Positions 50,681-60,077 of a DNA stretch of 64,000 nt are shown here, one piece after another. The position numbers and the translations under genes are program-made. The stretch is from Dehalobacter sp. CP. GTDB taxonomy: Bacteria; Bacillota_B; Desulfitobacteriia; Desulfitobacteriales; Syntrophobotulaceae. The notes under the pieces were generated by a model. The model saw only the letters and a list, made by a program, of their open reading frames with translations. It was not told the origin of the DNA and searched no databases. Location of the stretch: the NCBI GenBank assembly GCA_009910795.1, contig VMEE01000018.1, forward strand, positions 62,001 to 126,000, read 5' to 3'. Positions within the stretch are counted from its first letter, which is position 1, and every line of letters begins with the position of its first letter.

Positions 50681-51739
50681 ATGAAGATAAATACTGATAG
50701 TATTTCAAGGGCCAGAATACTGATCGTCGACGATAATTCCGTAAATATTTTGTTACTTGAAAAACTGTTAAAAATGTCGGGATACAGCAATATCATGTCC
50801 ACCACTGATTCCAGGGAAACCCTGTCCCTATATCGGGAGCATAATCCCGATCTGATTTTAATGGATTTAAGGATGCCTTACCTTGATGGATTTGAGGTCA
50901 TGGAGCAGTTGAATGCAGTCAAAGGGGATGACTTTCTTCCGATCATTGCCATTACAGCCTACAACGATCAGGAGCACAGATTGAAAGCCTTAACGCTCGG
51001 CGCCAAAGATTTTATCGGAAAGCCCTTCGATTATGCTGAAGTTCTGATGCGAATCAAAAATATACTGGAAATACGTTTACTGAACAACGAAATCAGAGAG
51101 AACAATCGCAGACTGGTCAATAAGGTTCAGGAGAGAACAAAAGAACTGGAAGATCTGCAGGTTGAACTGATCCACAGGCTGGCGAGAGCCGCAGAATTCC
51201 GGGACAGCGAGACAGGAAATCACATTGTGCGAATGAGCAAATATACGTATGAACTTGGCAAAGCCTACGGATTGCCGGAAAAAGACTGTGAACTAATGTT
51301 TCATGCCAGTACGCTGCATGATATCGGGAAAATTGGCATTCCCGACGAAGTACTGCTGACACCAGGTAAACTCACTTCTGATGACTGGGAAAAAATGAAG
51401 ACCCATACCGTTAAAGGGGCTCAGATCCTGGCCGGCAGTTCAGCGGAAATGATTAAGCTTGCTGAGCAGATTGCGCTGTATCATCATGAAAAATGGGATG
51501 GAAACGGTTATCCGAACGGACTTCAAGGAGAGGAAATCCCGCTGGTGGGACGAATTACCGCCATTTGTGATGTGTTTGATGCTTTGATTTCGGAGCGTCC
51601 TTACAAGAGGGCGTGGGAAATTGACGAAGCCTCAGCTGAGATCGAAAAAGGCAGAGGCACACACTTCGATCCTTCCCTTGTCGATCATTTTATGAAAATT
51701 ATGCCGGTAATCAGGGAAATTACGGAAATCTATAAATAA
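50681..51739 (+). CDS. Response regulator with HD-GYP phosphodiesterase domain
   Basis: This 352-residue RpfG-type protein has a receiver (ILIVDDNSVNILLLEKLLKM, phosphoacceptor in LILMDLRMPYLDG, KPF) and a coiled linker. The HD-GYP domain has HIVRMSKYTY, the HD pair in LHDIGKIGIPD, HHEKWDGNGYP, and a final RGTHFDPSLV. It should hydrolyse cyclic di-GMP when phosphorylated. The PAS histidine kinase 49 bp downstream is the likely partner. The GGDEF protein at 19454 makes the same signal. Confidence 0.95.
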   Translation: MKINTDSISRARILIVDDNSVNILLLEKLLKMSGYSNIMSTTDSRETLSLYREHNPDLILMDLRMPYLDGFEVMEQLNAVKGDDFLPIIAITAYNDQEHRLKALTLGAKDFIGKPFDYAEVLMRIKNILEIRLLNNEIRENNRRLVNKVQERTKELEDLQVELIHRLARAAEFRDSETGNHIVRMSKYTYELGKAYGLPEKDCELMFHASTLHDIGKIGIPDEVLLTPGKLTSDDWEKMKTHTVKGAQILAGSSAEMIKLAEQIALYHHEKWDGNGYPNGLQGEEIPLVGRITAICDVFDALISERPYKRAWEIDEASAEIEKGRGTHFDPSLVDHFMKIMPVIREITEIYK

Positions 51740-51788
51740 CAAGTTCTACCCATGGTCATCGAATGTAATAAACGGCGGCGGTGTTGGA

Positions 51789-53408
51789 ATGAGGTCAAAA
51801 GAGTTAAAGAAAAAGCTACCGCTTTTCCAGTGGACTTGGCGCACCTATGTTTGTGAAGCACTTATTCCATTGATTATCATGGGATTGGTGTTTATTGCTA
51901 TTTTCATTCTCGCGCACTTCTGGCTGCATAAAGAAGTATCAGGTGTGCTGATTGCTGGTCAGGGAGAAGAGTTCTATGCCGCGCTGAACGGTTTAAGCGA
52001 TCAATTGTACCGTATCGGCCGTTTTATCATTGTAGGTCTTCTTATTTTCTATAGTATATTTATCATTATGTTTTACCGGAAAGCTCATCGAATAAACAAG
52101 GCAATCTCGGAGCCTCTGGCCAGAATTAAGCAGATGGTCCTTGACATCGGCACAGGACAGTACCTTCAGGAACAACCAGATTTCTTCATTGAAGAGCTGC
52201 AGGATGCGGCAGTTTCAGTCGTCCAATTGGGCAAACGGCTGCATCATCTCGACGCCAATCTGACAGTTTATCAGTCTGAAATCAGAAAAAAGGAAGAAAA
52301 TCTGCAGGCCCTGGTAAAATCTATTGATGATGCTATTTTTGAAGTAGATGAATTCGGAATCGTTCGGAATGCTTGGACAAATGATCAAAGTATTTTGATC
52401 AGACCGGCTGCTGAAATTATTGGTTCCTCCTTTTATTCCGTGATGGATGAGGAGACCGCAAAGATCAACATGACCTTGATCAGCCGTGCTATCCAAAGCA
52501 AGGAACCGGAGGTATTTGAATATTTTCTGAACACTTCAAAAGGGGTCCGTTGGTATCAGGCACGGATAGCCCTTATTGACAATGATAGGCATAGTGTTTC
52601 CATCTCCGTAAGAAATATTACCGATAGGAAGGCCCTGGAAAATTCGCTTATTTCAGCCAAGATGGAGGCTGAACGGGCCAGCCTGGCCAAATCGGAATTC
52701 CTCTCGAGTATGAGCCATGAATTTAAAACACCCCTGAATGCAATTATGGGCTTTGCCCAACTCCTGGAGATCGATACGGAGGCTCCTTTAAACGAATTTC
52801 AGAAGCAGAGTGTCAAAGAAATCTATAAAGCAGGGAACCACTTGCTTGACCTGATTAATAAAGTCCTTGATCTCGCGAAGATTGAAACAGGCAAATTTGA
52901 TGTCGTGATTAAACCGGTAGAAATCAAACCCGTCGTAGAATCTTCAATTAATTTAGTCAAGCCTCTGGCTGATCTGAAAGAAATTGTGATCACGGCAGCA
53001 TATTCCGGGTGTGAAAATTATTGTGTGGCGGCAGATCAGATCCGTTTGAAACAAGTGCTGCTGAATATTTTTTCGAATGCAATTAAATATAGTTTTGATA
53101 ATGGGATCGTTCAATTCAGCTGTCAGGAGTTTGATGGGTGGCTGCGCTTCAGCATCATCGATAGCGGTTTAGGCATTCCGTTGGAAGAACAGGGTAAAAT
53201 ATTTGATCCTTTTTTCAGGGCATCAAATATCAACCATTTAATCGAAGGTACCGGGATTGGGTTGCCGGTTGCCAGAGAATTGATTGAACTGATGGGCGGA
53301 AATCTTGGATTTGACAGTCAAGAGGGAAAGGGAAGCCATTTTTGGTTTGAACTTCCGTTGGTTCATGCCAGCTCGGCAGAAAGGATGACAAAATGGATAA
53401 CATATTAG
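51789..53408 (+). CDS. PAS-containing hybrid-free sensor histidine kinase
   Basis: This 539-residue protein has two membrane segments (ALIPLIIMGLVFIAIFILAH and GRFIIVGLLIFYSIFIIMFY) flanking a short loop, a HAMP-like helix, a PAS domain (LVKSIDDAIFEVDEFGIVRN), the H-box SSMSHEFKTPLNAIMGFAQL, NIFSNAIKYS, and GTGIGLPVARELIELMGG. No receiver is attached. It probably phosphorylates the HD-GYP regulator just upstream. Its last 16 bases overlap the thioesterase start. Confidence 0.94.
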   Translation: MRSKELKKKLPLFQWTWRTYVCEALIPLIIMGLVFIAIFILAHFWLHKEVSGVLIAGQGEEFYAALNGLSDQLYRIGRFIIVGLLIFYSIFIIMFYRKAHRINKAISEPLARIKQMVLDIGTGQYLQEQPDFFIEELQDAAVSVVQLGKRLHHLDANLTVYQSEIRKKEENLQALVKSIDDAIFEVDEFGIVRNAWTNDQSILIRPAAEIIGSSFYSVMDEETAKINMTLISRAIQSKEPEVFEYFLNTSKGVRWYQARIALIDNDRHSVSISVRNITDRKALENSLISAKMEAERASLAKSEFLSSMSHEFKTPLNAIMGFAQLLEIDTEAPLNEFQKQSVKEIYKAGNHLLDLINKVLDLAKIETGKFDVVIKPVEIKPVVESSINLVKPLADLKEIVITAAYSGCENYCVAADQIRLKQVLLNIFSNAIKYSFDNGIVQFSCQEFDGWLRFSIIDSGLGIPLEEQGKIFDPFFRASNINHLIEGTGIGLPVARELIELMGGNLGFDSQEGKGSHFWFELPLVHASSAERMTKWITY

Positions 53409-53776
53409 AGGAAATGGGTAAGGATATTTTTGCAAAATATGTAGGGATAGAAATACTCAAAGCCGAAGCCGGAACGGCTGAGGCCAGGTTAAAGATAGAC
53501 GAGCACCATTTGAATTCGCTTGGGATCGTTCAGGGAGGAGCCATTTTTACGCTGGCGGATTCGACACTCGCTGCAGCGTCGAATTCCCGGGAGGGTACGG
53601 CAATTGCCGTAAATGTCAGTATTACCTACTGTCAAGCTGCCGGTCTGGGAATACTCACCGCCAGGGCCAAAGAAGTGTCCTTAAACCGGAAAATAGCGAC
53701 CTATCTGGTTGAGGTCACAGATGAGAAAGACAATCTCATCGCCATGTTTCAGGGAACGGTTTACAGAAAACAATAA
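53393..53776 (+). CDS. PaaI-type hotdog thioesterase
   Basis: This 127-residue hotdog-fold protein has HHLNSLGIVQGGAIFTLADS. The usual HGG is QGG here, and the Asp in LADS is the catalytic acid of the family. It should hydrolyse acyl- or aryl-CoA thioesters. The ATG overlaps the kinase gene by 16 bp and is preceded by AAAGGATGACAAA, so translation is coupled. Pairing with a kinase may be only a matter of operon structure. Confidence 0.88.
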   Translation: MDNILEEMGKDIFAKYVGIEILKAEAGTAEARLKIDEHHLNSLGIVQGGAIFTLADSTLAAASNSREGTAIAVNVSITYCQAAGLGILTARAKEVSLNRKIATYLVEVTDEKDNLIAMFQGTVYRKQ

Positions 53777-53784
53777 AATAAAAA

Positions 53785-53829
53785 GCCCATGTTCGTACCA
53801 TGCTAACGTGACATGGTGCGAACATGGGC
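53785..53829. terminator. Bidirectional terminator after the thioesterase
   Basis: GCCCATGTTCGTACCATG (53785-53802) pairs with CATGGTGCGAACATGGGC (53812-53829) at 17 of 18 positions, with A/T-rich ends. Confidence 0.85.
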
Positions 53830-53856
53830 CCTGGGATTTCATACACCTGGCATTCA

Positions 53857-54006
53857 TTACTTCTGAGGTTTGAAGGTATCACACTGTGTTTCTTCCGAGC
53901 CTTGGGAATACTCGGCTCCGCTGTGATTCACCTGAATCATCGGCGCATCGCACATGACATCTTTATTGTAATGACACTCGGTGACTGTACATTTAATTGA
54001 ACCCAT
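53857..54006 (-). CDS. DUF1540 small cysteine protein
   Basis: This 49-residue protein has the spaced cysteines of DUF1540: IKCTVTECHYNKDVMCDAP and TQCDTF. The family is small and likely metal-binding, common in spore-forming Firmicutes. AAGGAGGTG precedes the ATG at 54006. The role is unknown. Confidence 0.85.
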   Translation of the reverse strand: MGSIKCTVTECHYNKDVMCDAPMIQVNHSGAEYSQGSEETQCDTFKPQK

Positions 54007-54173
54007 TTTTTTCACCTCCTTGGGCGAGTATCTTATTAACGCTAAAGCTTTGGCGTTTATACCTCTTATTATTATGAACAAAAATTAATTTACTATGTGA
54101 TTTGCAAAATCAATAAGTTTCTTAAAGATGCTTCGGCGTCTTTTTTTATAAGGTTAGCATAAATGGAAAATTA

Positions 54174-54875
54174 TTGCATAAGGCCGCATATATTATTATT
54201 GTCATGATCATTTTCTGGAATGGGGTGACTCACACGAACGACTTTAATTACAGATATGCCGTAAACCACAGCAATCCGGTGAATTATTATTATCAACCGC
54301 AGCCGGGCAATCCCAGAAAGCTTTGGGGCTGTCCAATGCAGAAAAATAGCTGGAATAACGGTATCTATCCTCTCTTTGAACCTCCGGTTCCCTCCAGGGC
54401 CAATCCGATGTTGCTTACGCCGGCAATTTTTGGAGCTGCGGCCGCGCTCACGGTTGGGTTCGGTTTGCACGGACGCAGTTTTAGCAGCGGATATTCCAAA
54501 TTTATTTTTTTTGTTAATATCTATGCGGTCATTGCTTCTCTGGGTGCCGGGGCTTATATCTTCGAAACGTTAACCCTCGATGAAAGTAAAGATGCCAAAC
54601 TAAAGGATATTATTTTTCCGCTGATCACAATCATTTTGTTTTTCGCGCTGCTCTTTAATCTGGTCTACACACTTTATCCGTCTTCCTTTTCCGGAACAAT
54701 CGGAAAAACGCCTGTAACTCAGCTTATTTCGTTTCTTTCTTTAAGCATTGGCAGTATTTCAGTGGGGGAGACTTTTAATGTGACACCGGAAAAAAGCGGG
54801 ACGCAAATCCTGGCCGCTGTGGAATCCTTCTGGAATCTGTTTGTGTTGTCACTTCTCATATCTTTGATCACATAG
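54174..54875 (+). CDS. Four-helix membrane protein, start uncertain
   Basis: The frame of up to 233 residues has an N-terminal hydrophobic stretch, an Asn/Tyr/Pro-rich hydrophilic segment (NHSNPVNYYYQPQPGNPRKL), and then four membrane segments (AIFGAAAALTVGFG, YSKFIFFVNIYAVIASLGAG, IIFPLITIILFFALLFNLVY, and a C-terminal one). No strong ribosome site precedes the TTG at 54174; starts at 54204 or 54225 are possible. Unrecognised. It is convergent with the LysM gene. Confidence 0.6.
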   Translation: MHKAAYIIIVMIIFWNGVTHTNDFNYRYAVNHSNPVNYYYQPQPGNPRKLWGCPMQKNSWNNGIYPLFEPPVPSRANPMLLTPAIFGAAAALTVGFGLHGRSFSSGYSKFIFFVNIYAVIASLGAGAYIFETLTLDESKDAKLKDIIFPLITIILFFALLFNLVYTLYPSSFSGTIGKTPVTQLISFLSLSIGSISVGETFNVTPEKSGTQILAAVESFWNLFVLSLLISLIT

Positions 54876-54878
54876 TCC

Positions 54879-55235
54879 TTAGTGGGATCTTTTCCGTCTC
54901 CTGACAGGAAGACAGATCATCTGGCCGATCCGCAGGTTGGTGGGATCAACTCCGGGGTTCAGTGAGATAAGGGAAGCTGTTGAAAGGTGGTATTTACCGG
55001 CCAATTTAGAAAAGGTGTCACCGGCTTTGATAACATAACGGTTCGCCGGCGGACATGAGACGACGCTCCTCCTGATCGGAATGCAGATCAAGTCCCCCAG
55101 TTTCAGGTTATTCGGGTTTACTCCTGTGTTCACCGATGCAATTGCCTCTGCAGTTGTATTGAATTTGCGGGCAAGGCTATAAAAAGTATCACCCGGCTTG
55201 ATCTGATATGAGATTGTTCCTTTCGGACAGGTCAT
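54879..55235 (-). CDS. Double LysM-domain protein
   Basis: This 118-residue protein consists of two LysM modules: SYQIKPGDTFYSLARKFNTT with LKLGDLICIP, and RYVIKAGDTFSKLAGKYHLS with LRIGQMICLP. There is no signal peptide. LysM binds N-acetylglucosamine-containing glycans, so this kind of short unsignalled protein in spore-formers is often part of the spore coat or cortex. Spore localisation is inference. TGGGAGTGAGCTTTC precedes the start. Confidence 0.9.
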   Translation of the reverse strand: MTCPKGTISYQIKPGDTFYSLARKFNTTAEAIASVNTGVNPNNLKLGDLICIPIRRSVVSCPPANRYVIKAGDTFSKLAGKYHLSTASLISLNPGVDPTNLRIGQMICLPVRRRKRSH

Positions 55236-55424
55236 GAAAGCTCACTCCCAGCAGATATTCTTTCTCTTCTCATTGTATGAAAGGATTACCTGTCCGCCGG
55301 ACAGAAGGACAAACCCAACCCCAAATTTTTTTCGCCTTAAAGGCTAGAATAAGAAAATCCATAAAGGGATAGTGAAAATCCTTCTAAAAATATTCAGATT
55401 AAACCAGGGGATGTACAAGTTGGT

Positions 55425-55952
55425 TTGAATACTAAAATATTTGACAACCAAATTAAAAATGAGGTAAACTTTGATTATGCGCTGAGAGGAAGTGAAAGGT
55501 TGGAAACAAATATTCGTACTGTTTTAAATGAACTTCTGATTGGAACATTTAATCAAATTCTAGATGTAGAGCAGAATGAGATTAAGAAAGGACCATTAAA
55601 TAATTTGTCTATCTCAGAACTGCATGCGATTGAAGCGATTGGAATGTATCAGGATAGGACAATGTCTCAGGTTGCCGCCGATCTGGGTATCACTGTCGGA
55701 GCGCTTACTTCTTTTATCAATAACCTCGTTAAAAAGGAGTACGTTTCCAGACAAAGGGATGAGGCAGACCGGAGAATTGTCAGGATCAGTCTGACCCGAA
55801 GGGGAAAGCTTGCCTACAGGATTCATGAAAAATTTCATCTGGATATGGTCAAGCATATGCTTCTCGGATTAGGGGAACAGGAGAATATTTTGATCGAATC
55901 ATTGCAGAAACTCACCGAATTTTTTGATTCAAAGTATTCCTTTAATCATTAA
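55425..55952 (+). CDS. MarR-family regulator heading the fatty-acid operon (FabT-like)
   Basis: This 175-residue winged-helix protein has the HTH YQDRTMSQVAADLGITVGAL and the wing YVSRQRDEADRRIVRISLTR. Its place before fabH matches FabT of Streptococcus and Clostridia, which senses acyl-ACP and represses the fab genes. A TTG start (55425) is used and no ATG is in frame close by, so low translation is expected. TTTGAATACTAAA at the start region resembles part of a FabT-like TTTGA-N-TCAAA box. Confidence 0.85.
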   Translation: MNTKIFDNQIKNEVNFDYALRGSERLETNIRTVLNELLIGTFNQILDVEQNEIKKGPLNNLSISELHAIEAIGMYQDRTMSQVAADLGITVGALTSFINNLVKKEYVSRQRDEADRRIVRISLTRRGKLAYRIHEKFHLDMVKHMLLGLGEQENILIESLQKLTEFFDSKYSFNH

Positions 55953-56052
55953 CAAGAGATACACAAAAGGTATATGAAAAAGTAAACGAACAGAAGATTC
56001 GTAATGGATGATAATAAACGAAATAATATGAGAGAAAAGGAAATTTGGAAAT

Positions 56053-57036
56053 ATGTATGACGTCGAGATAATTGGCACTGGCAGCCATGTTCCTGAAAAC
56101 AGGGTGACGAATGATGATCTGTCTAAGATTGTTGACACAAGCGATGAGTGGATCCGTACCCGGACAGGGATCAAAGAACGCAGAATTTCATTGACGGAAA
56201 CCACAGCGGATTTGGCAGTCGCAGCCGCCCGCAGAGCGCTTGATGATGCCGGAGTTGCCGCTGAGGAGCTTGATCTGATTATTGTGGCCACGGTTACACC
56301 GGATTATTTTTTCCCATCAACGGCATGTTTTGTCCAGAATAGTCTCGGAGCCAGCCGGGCAGCTTGTTTCGATATCAGTGCAGCCTGTACCGGTTTTATT
56401 TTTGGACTCAGCATTGCCTCCCAGTTTATCAGAACAGGGATGTATCAGAAGGCACTGATCATTGGTGCTGAGGCCCTTTCCAAAATAACGGACTGGGAAG
56501 ACCGCAGCACTTGTGTTCTGTTTGCAGACGGGGCGGGTGCGGCGGTTATCAAAAGGGGAGATCAGGGCATCATTTCCGAAGTAATCGGTTCTGATGGGAG
56601 CAAGGGTGAATGTTTGGAATGTCCTGCCCTTCCGCTCAAGAATGTCTTTATTGAGGCCGGGGAAGCAAAGCCCCCCTATGCCAAAATGAACGGACGGGAA
56701 GTTTTTAAATTTGCAGTCAATATTTTACCCGAGTGCATTTTAAAGATACTTGAAAAAACACCCTATACGCTGGAAGACATTAACCATATCATACCGCATC
56801 AGGCGAACCTGAGGATCATTGATTCAGCGGCCAAAAAGCTGAAGGTGGACCAGGCGAAGTTTTATGTCAACCTTCCCAGTTATGGAAATACTTCGAGTGC
56901 GAGTATCCCAATTGCCCTGGATGAAATGGCCAAAGGAAAATTCATCCATAAAGGGGATCTGCTCGTTCTTGTCGGATTCGGAGGAGGACTTACCTACGGC
57001 GCAATGCTGATTAAATGGACCATAGGGGGTAAATGA
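56053..57036 (+). CDS. fabH: 3-oxoacyl-ACP synthase III
   Basis: This 327-residue condensing enzyme has catalytic C112 in ISAACTGFIFGL, His in NHIIPHQANLRII and Asn in YGNTSSASIPIA, the Cys-His-Asn triad of KAS III. It joins acetyl-CoA (or branched acyl-CoA) to malonyl-ACP to start fatty acid synthesis. It lies 100 bp after fabT. AAAAGGAAATTTGGAAAT precedes the ATG. The stop overlaps the acpP start. Confidence 0.96.
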   Translation: MYDVEIIGTGSHVPENRVTNDDLSKIVDTSDEWIRTRTGIKERRISLTETTADLAVAAARRALDDAGVAAEELDLIIVATVTPDYFFPSTACFVQNSLGASRAACFDISAACTGFIFGLSIASQFIRTGMYQKALIIGAEALSKITDWEDRSTCVLFADGAGAAVIKRGDQGIISEVIGSDGSKGECLECPALPLKNVFIEAGEAKPPYAKMNGREVFKFAVNILPECILKILEKTPYTLEDINHIIPHQANLRIIDSAAKKLKVDQAKFYVNLPSYGNTSSASIPIALDEMAKGKFIHKGDLLVLVGFGGGLTYGAMLIKWTIGGK

Positions 57037-57266
57037 TGTCTTTTGACACGATCTGCAGGATTATTGCCTCCCAGATTGAGATTGAACCGGAGAAAATCCA
57101 GCTGTCCACCAAGTTCCAGCAAGACCTCGGAATTGACTCTCTAAGCATTTTTGAAATTGTCATGGAGCTGGAAGATGTATACAGGATTGAAATTCCGACT
57201 GAAGATATTGAAGAATTAATCAGTGTAGCAGATCTGGTTGACTATATGAATAAGCGAACGAATTGA
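57036..57266 (+). CDS. acpP: Acyl carrier protein
   Basis: This 76-residue ACP has the phosphopantetheine serine in GIDSLSIFEIVMELED and acidic helices (EIPTEDIEEL). It carries the growing acyl chain among the enzymes of this operon. AGGGGGTAA precedes two adjacent ATGs (57033, 57036), the second better spaced. Overlap with the fabH stop couples translation. Confidence 0.94.
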   Translation: MSFDTICRIIASQIEIEPEKIQLSTKFQQDLGIDSLSIFEIVMELEDVYRIEIPTEDIEELISVADLVDYMNKRTN

Positions 57267-57279
57267 AGGAGAGAATGGC

Positions 57280-58230
57280 ATGAATAACTTTGGTTTTTTT
57301 CATAAACTGGGCGTAAAATACCCGCTGATTCAAGGCGGTATGGCCTGGATTTCGGACAGCTCACTTGCTTCGGCCGTATCGAACGCCGGCGGAATCGGTA
57401 TCATTGCGGCGGCCAACGCACCTGTCGAATATGTCAAAGAAGAGATTAGGAAGGCCAAAGCTCTAACAGACAAGCCTTTTGGCGTAAATATCATGCTGTT
57501 AAGTGAAAATGCCGAAGCCATTGCCCGTCTCGTCTGTGAAGAAGGGGTAAAAGTAGTGACAACAGGCGCCGGAAGTCCCGGGAAATATATTAAAATGTGG
57601 AAAGAAAACGGCATTACGGTCATTCCCGTAGTTCCTTCTGTTGCACTGGCCCGCAGGATGGAGAAGGAAGGGGCAGATGCCGTTGTGGCGGAAGGCGGAG
57701 AGTCTGGCGGACATGTCGGCGAACTGACGACCATGGCCTTGCTTCCTCAGGTGATTGACGCTGTAAATATCCCGGTGATTGCTGCCGGGGGAATCGGCGA
57801 CGGCAGAGGGATTGCCGCAGCTTTTATGTTGGGTGCAAGCGGCGTCCAAGTTGGCACTAGGTTCCTAACTGCCGAAGAATGCACCGTGCATCAAAACTAT
57901 AAGGATAGAATCCTGAAAGCTAAAGATATCGATTCAGTCGTTACAGGCAGGCCAACAGGTCATCCGGTCAGAGTCCTCAGAAATAAACTTACCCGGCAGT
58001 TTGAAGAGCTGGAAAGGACGGGGGCACCTCTGGAGCAGTATGAGACGCTTGGCGCCGGTGCGCTGCGCAAGGCTGTCAAAGAGGGAGATACGGATTACGG
58101 ATCGGTAATGGCCGGGCAAATCGCAGGTCTGATTAAAAAAGAACAGACTTGTAAAGAGATTATTGAAGAAATGTTTGCTCAGGCAGAGGAACGTCTGAAA
58201 GCTATTAAGCTTGACAGTATTATCCTCTAG
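57280..58230 (+). CDS. fabK: Enoyl-ACP reductase II (FMN-dependent)
   Basis: This 316-residue TIM-barrel flavoenzyme has PLIQGGMAWISDSSLASAVS, the GGESGGHVG catalytic-region glycine loop and AAGGIGDGRGIAAAFMLGAS. FabK, not FabI, performs the last reduction of each elongation cycle here; such enzymes are insensitive to triclosan. It is placed directly after acpP, as in Streptococcus and Clostridia. Confidence 0.94.
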   Translation: MNNFGFFHKLGVKYPLIQGGMAWISDSSLASAVSNAGGIGIIAAANAPVEYVKEEIRKAKALTDKPFGVNIMLLSENAEAIARLVCEEGVKVVTTGAGSPGKYIKMWKENGITVIPVVPSVALARRMEKEGADAVVAEGGESGGHVGELTTMALLPQVIDAVNIPVIAAGGIGDGRGIAAAFMLGASGVQVGTRFLTAEECTVHQNYKDRILKAKDIDSVVTGRPTGHPVRVLRNKLTRQFEELERTGAPLEQYETLGAGALRKAVKEGDTDYGSVMAGQIAGLIKKEQTCKEIIEEMFAQAEERLKAIKLDSIIL

Positions 58231-58243
58231 AGGGATACGTGCG

Positions 58244-58271
58244 GGGGACAAAAGAACCATCCCTTTGTCCC
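58244..58271 (+). repeat. Hairpin between fabK and fabD
   Basis: GGGGACAAAAG (58244-58254) pairs with CCCTTTGTCCC (58261-58271) nearly perfectly over a short loop. No T-run follows, so it is probably a stability element or a relic of the GGGACAAA-type intergenic repeats common in Clostridia. Confidence 0.5.
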
Positions 58272-58313
58272 ATTTGGATGATTATCGGATGATTATTGGA
58301 GGATACGGAAAGA

Positions 58314-59252
58314 ATGGATAGAAAGACAGCGTTTATTTTTGCGGGCCAGGGTTCACAGTATGTTGGCATGGGCAAAGAACTTTATCAGCATAACGATGTT
58401 TCGCGGGCAGTTTTTGACCTGGCGGATCAGGAGCTCGGATATTCGCTGAGTGGCCTGTGTTTTAACGGCCCCAAAGAGGAACTGGATAAAACCGAACATA
58501 CGCAGCCCGCCATTCTTACAGTCAGTGTGGCAGCCGCAAGGGCGTTAATGGATCAGGGGATCAATCCTGATCTGACAGCCGGATTCAGTCTGGGTGAATA
58601 TTCTGCCTTGGTCTTGAGCGGTGTATTGCCATTTGAGGCGGCTGTGAAACTAGTCCGGAACAGGGGCAGGTATATGCAGGAGGCTGTGTCTCAGGGTGTT
58701 GGAGGAATGGCTGCAGTCCTCGGTTTGGAAACATCCGGGGTCGAGAAGGCTTGTCTTGCGGCTGAAAGCCTCGGGATTGTACGGATTGCCAATTATAACT
58801 GCCCAGGTCAAGTTGTGATATCCGGGGAAAACAAGGCCTTGGAAGCCGCGTCGGCCAGGGCTATGGAGCTCGGGGCCAAAAGGGTGATCCCGCTTGAAGT
58901 CAGCGGACCGTTTCATACGGGCTTGCTCGAACCGGCGGCCCGGAAATTGGCTGACGAGCTGGCAGGCATTGAATTTTCTGATCCCCGGATTCCGGTGATT
59001 TCAAATGTCACTGCAGATTATATGGCGGATAAGTCGGCGGTCAAGGAACTATTGCCGCAACAAGTCATGCGTTCCGTCCTTTGGGAGATGTCCTTCAGAA
59101 AAATGCTCGCCGACGGCGTAGATACCTTTGTTGAGCTGGGACCTGGAAGTGTCTTAAAAGGCTTTGCGAGAAAGATTGATAAGAACGTGAAGGTTCTGAA
59201 TGTCGAAGACCCGGCATCTCTCGAAGCTGTGGTGAAATACTTTAATGATTAA
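58314..59252 (+). CDS. fabD: Malonyl-CoA:ACP transacylase
   Basis: This 312-residue acyltransferase has FIFAGQGSQYVGMGKEL, the nucleophile serine in AGFSLGEYSALVLSG, and the catalytic His in GPFHTGLLEPA. The elbow is GFSLG instead of the usual GHSLG; the Ser-His dyad is intact, so activity is expected. It transfers malonyl from CoA to ACP. GGAGGATACGG precedes the ATG at 58314; the longer frame to 58296 starts inside that site. Confidence 0.94.
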   Translation: MDRKTAFIFAGQGSQYVGMGKELYQHNDVSRAVFDLADQELGYSLSGLCFNGPKEELDKTEHTQPAILTVSVAAARALMDQGINPDLTAGFSLGEYSALVLSGVLPFEAAVKLVRNRGRYMQEAVSQGVGGMAAVLGLETSGVEKACLAAESLGIVRIANYNCPGQVVISGENKALEAASARAMELGAKRVIPLEVSGPFHTGLLEPAARKLADELAGIEFSDPRIPVISNVTADYMADKSAVKELLPQQVMRSVLWEMSFRKMLADGVDTFVELGPGSVLKGFARKIDKNVKVLNVEDPASLEAVVKYFND

Positions 59253-59321
59253 GAACGTACTTGAAATCTAGGGTACAGGTCACGGTTTCTATCAATATTG
59301 GATTTCAGGAGGAGGCAGGAT

Positions 59322-60062
59322 ATGCTAAAGGGGAAAACAGCAGTTGTTACAGGTGCCAGCAGGGGTATTGGCAGAGCCATCGCTTTAAAGCTTGCTGAAC
59401 AAGGCGCGAATATCGCGGTGAATTATGTAAGCAGCGAGCAGGAAGGGTTAAAGCTTGCTCAGGAAATTGAAAACCTTGGAGGGCGGGCCTTAGTTCTGAA
59501 AGCGGACGTCAGTGTATTCAGTGAAGCGGAACAATTGATTGCGATGGCCAAAGCAGAATTTGGAACCATTGATATTCTGGTCAATAACGCAGGGATAACC
59601 CGGGACGGTTTACTCATGAGGATGTCGGAAGACGATTTTGACCGAGTCGTAGAAGTAGACCTTAAAGGGGTGTTCAATTGTACCCGGCATGCCGTTCCTA
59701 TCATGGTCAAACAAAGAAGCGGCAGGATCGTCAATATCACTTCTGTTGTTGGAATTCTCGGAAATGCAGGGCAGGTTAATTATGCAGCGGCCAAAGCCGG
59801 TGTTATTGGACTTACTAAATCCCTGGCCAAGGAAATCGGCAGCAGAAACATCACGGTGAATGCTGTAGCCCCTGGCTTTATTGAGACAGATATGACGTCA
59901 GGATTATCGGATAAAGTGAAAGAACTGACCAAAGAGAGCATTGCTTTAAAGAGGTTTGGTAAACCGGAGAATATCGCCGATACGGTTTTATTTCTAGCTT
60001 CAGACGCCGGTGAATACATTACCGGCCAGGTTATAAGCGTTGACGGCGGAATGGCATTTTAG
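59322..60062 (+). CDS. fabG: 3-oxoacyl-ACP reductase
   Basis: This 246-residue SDR has TGASRGIGRA (NADPH binding), NNAG, the catalytic S/Y/K set (ITSVVGILGN, YAAAK) and the C-terminal GQVISVDGGMAF. It reduces 3-oxoacyl-ACP. AGGAGGAGG precedes the ATG at 59322. Compare the variant SDR at 10100, which has His for the catalytic Tyr. Confidence 0.95.
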   Translation: MLKGKTAVVTGASRGIGRAIALKLAEQGANIAVNYVSSEQEGLKLAQEIENLGGRALVLKADVSVFSEAEQLIAMAKAEFGTIDILVNNAGITRDGLLMRMSEDDFDRVVEVDLKGVFNCTRHAVPIMVKQRSGRIVNITSVVGILGNAGQVNYAAAKAGVIGLTKSLAKEIGSRNITVNAVAPGFIETDMTSGLSDKVKELTKESIALKRFGKPENIADTVLFLASDAGEYITGQVISVDGGMAF

Positions 60063-60077
60063 GAGGAGACCAACAAT

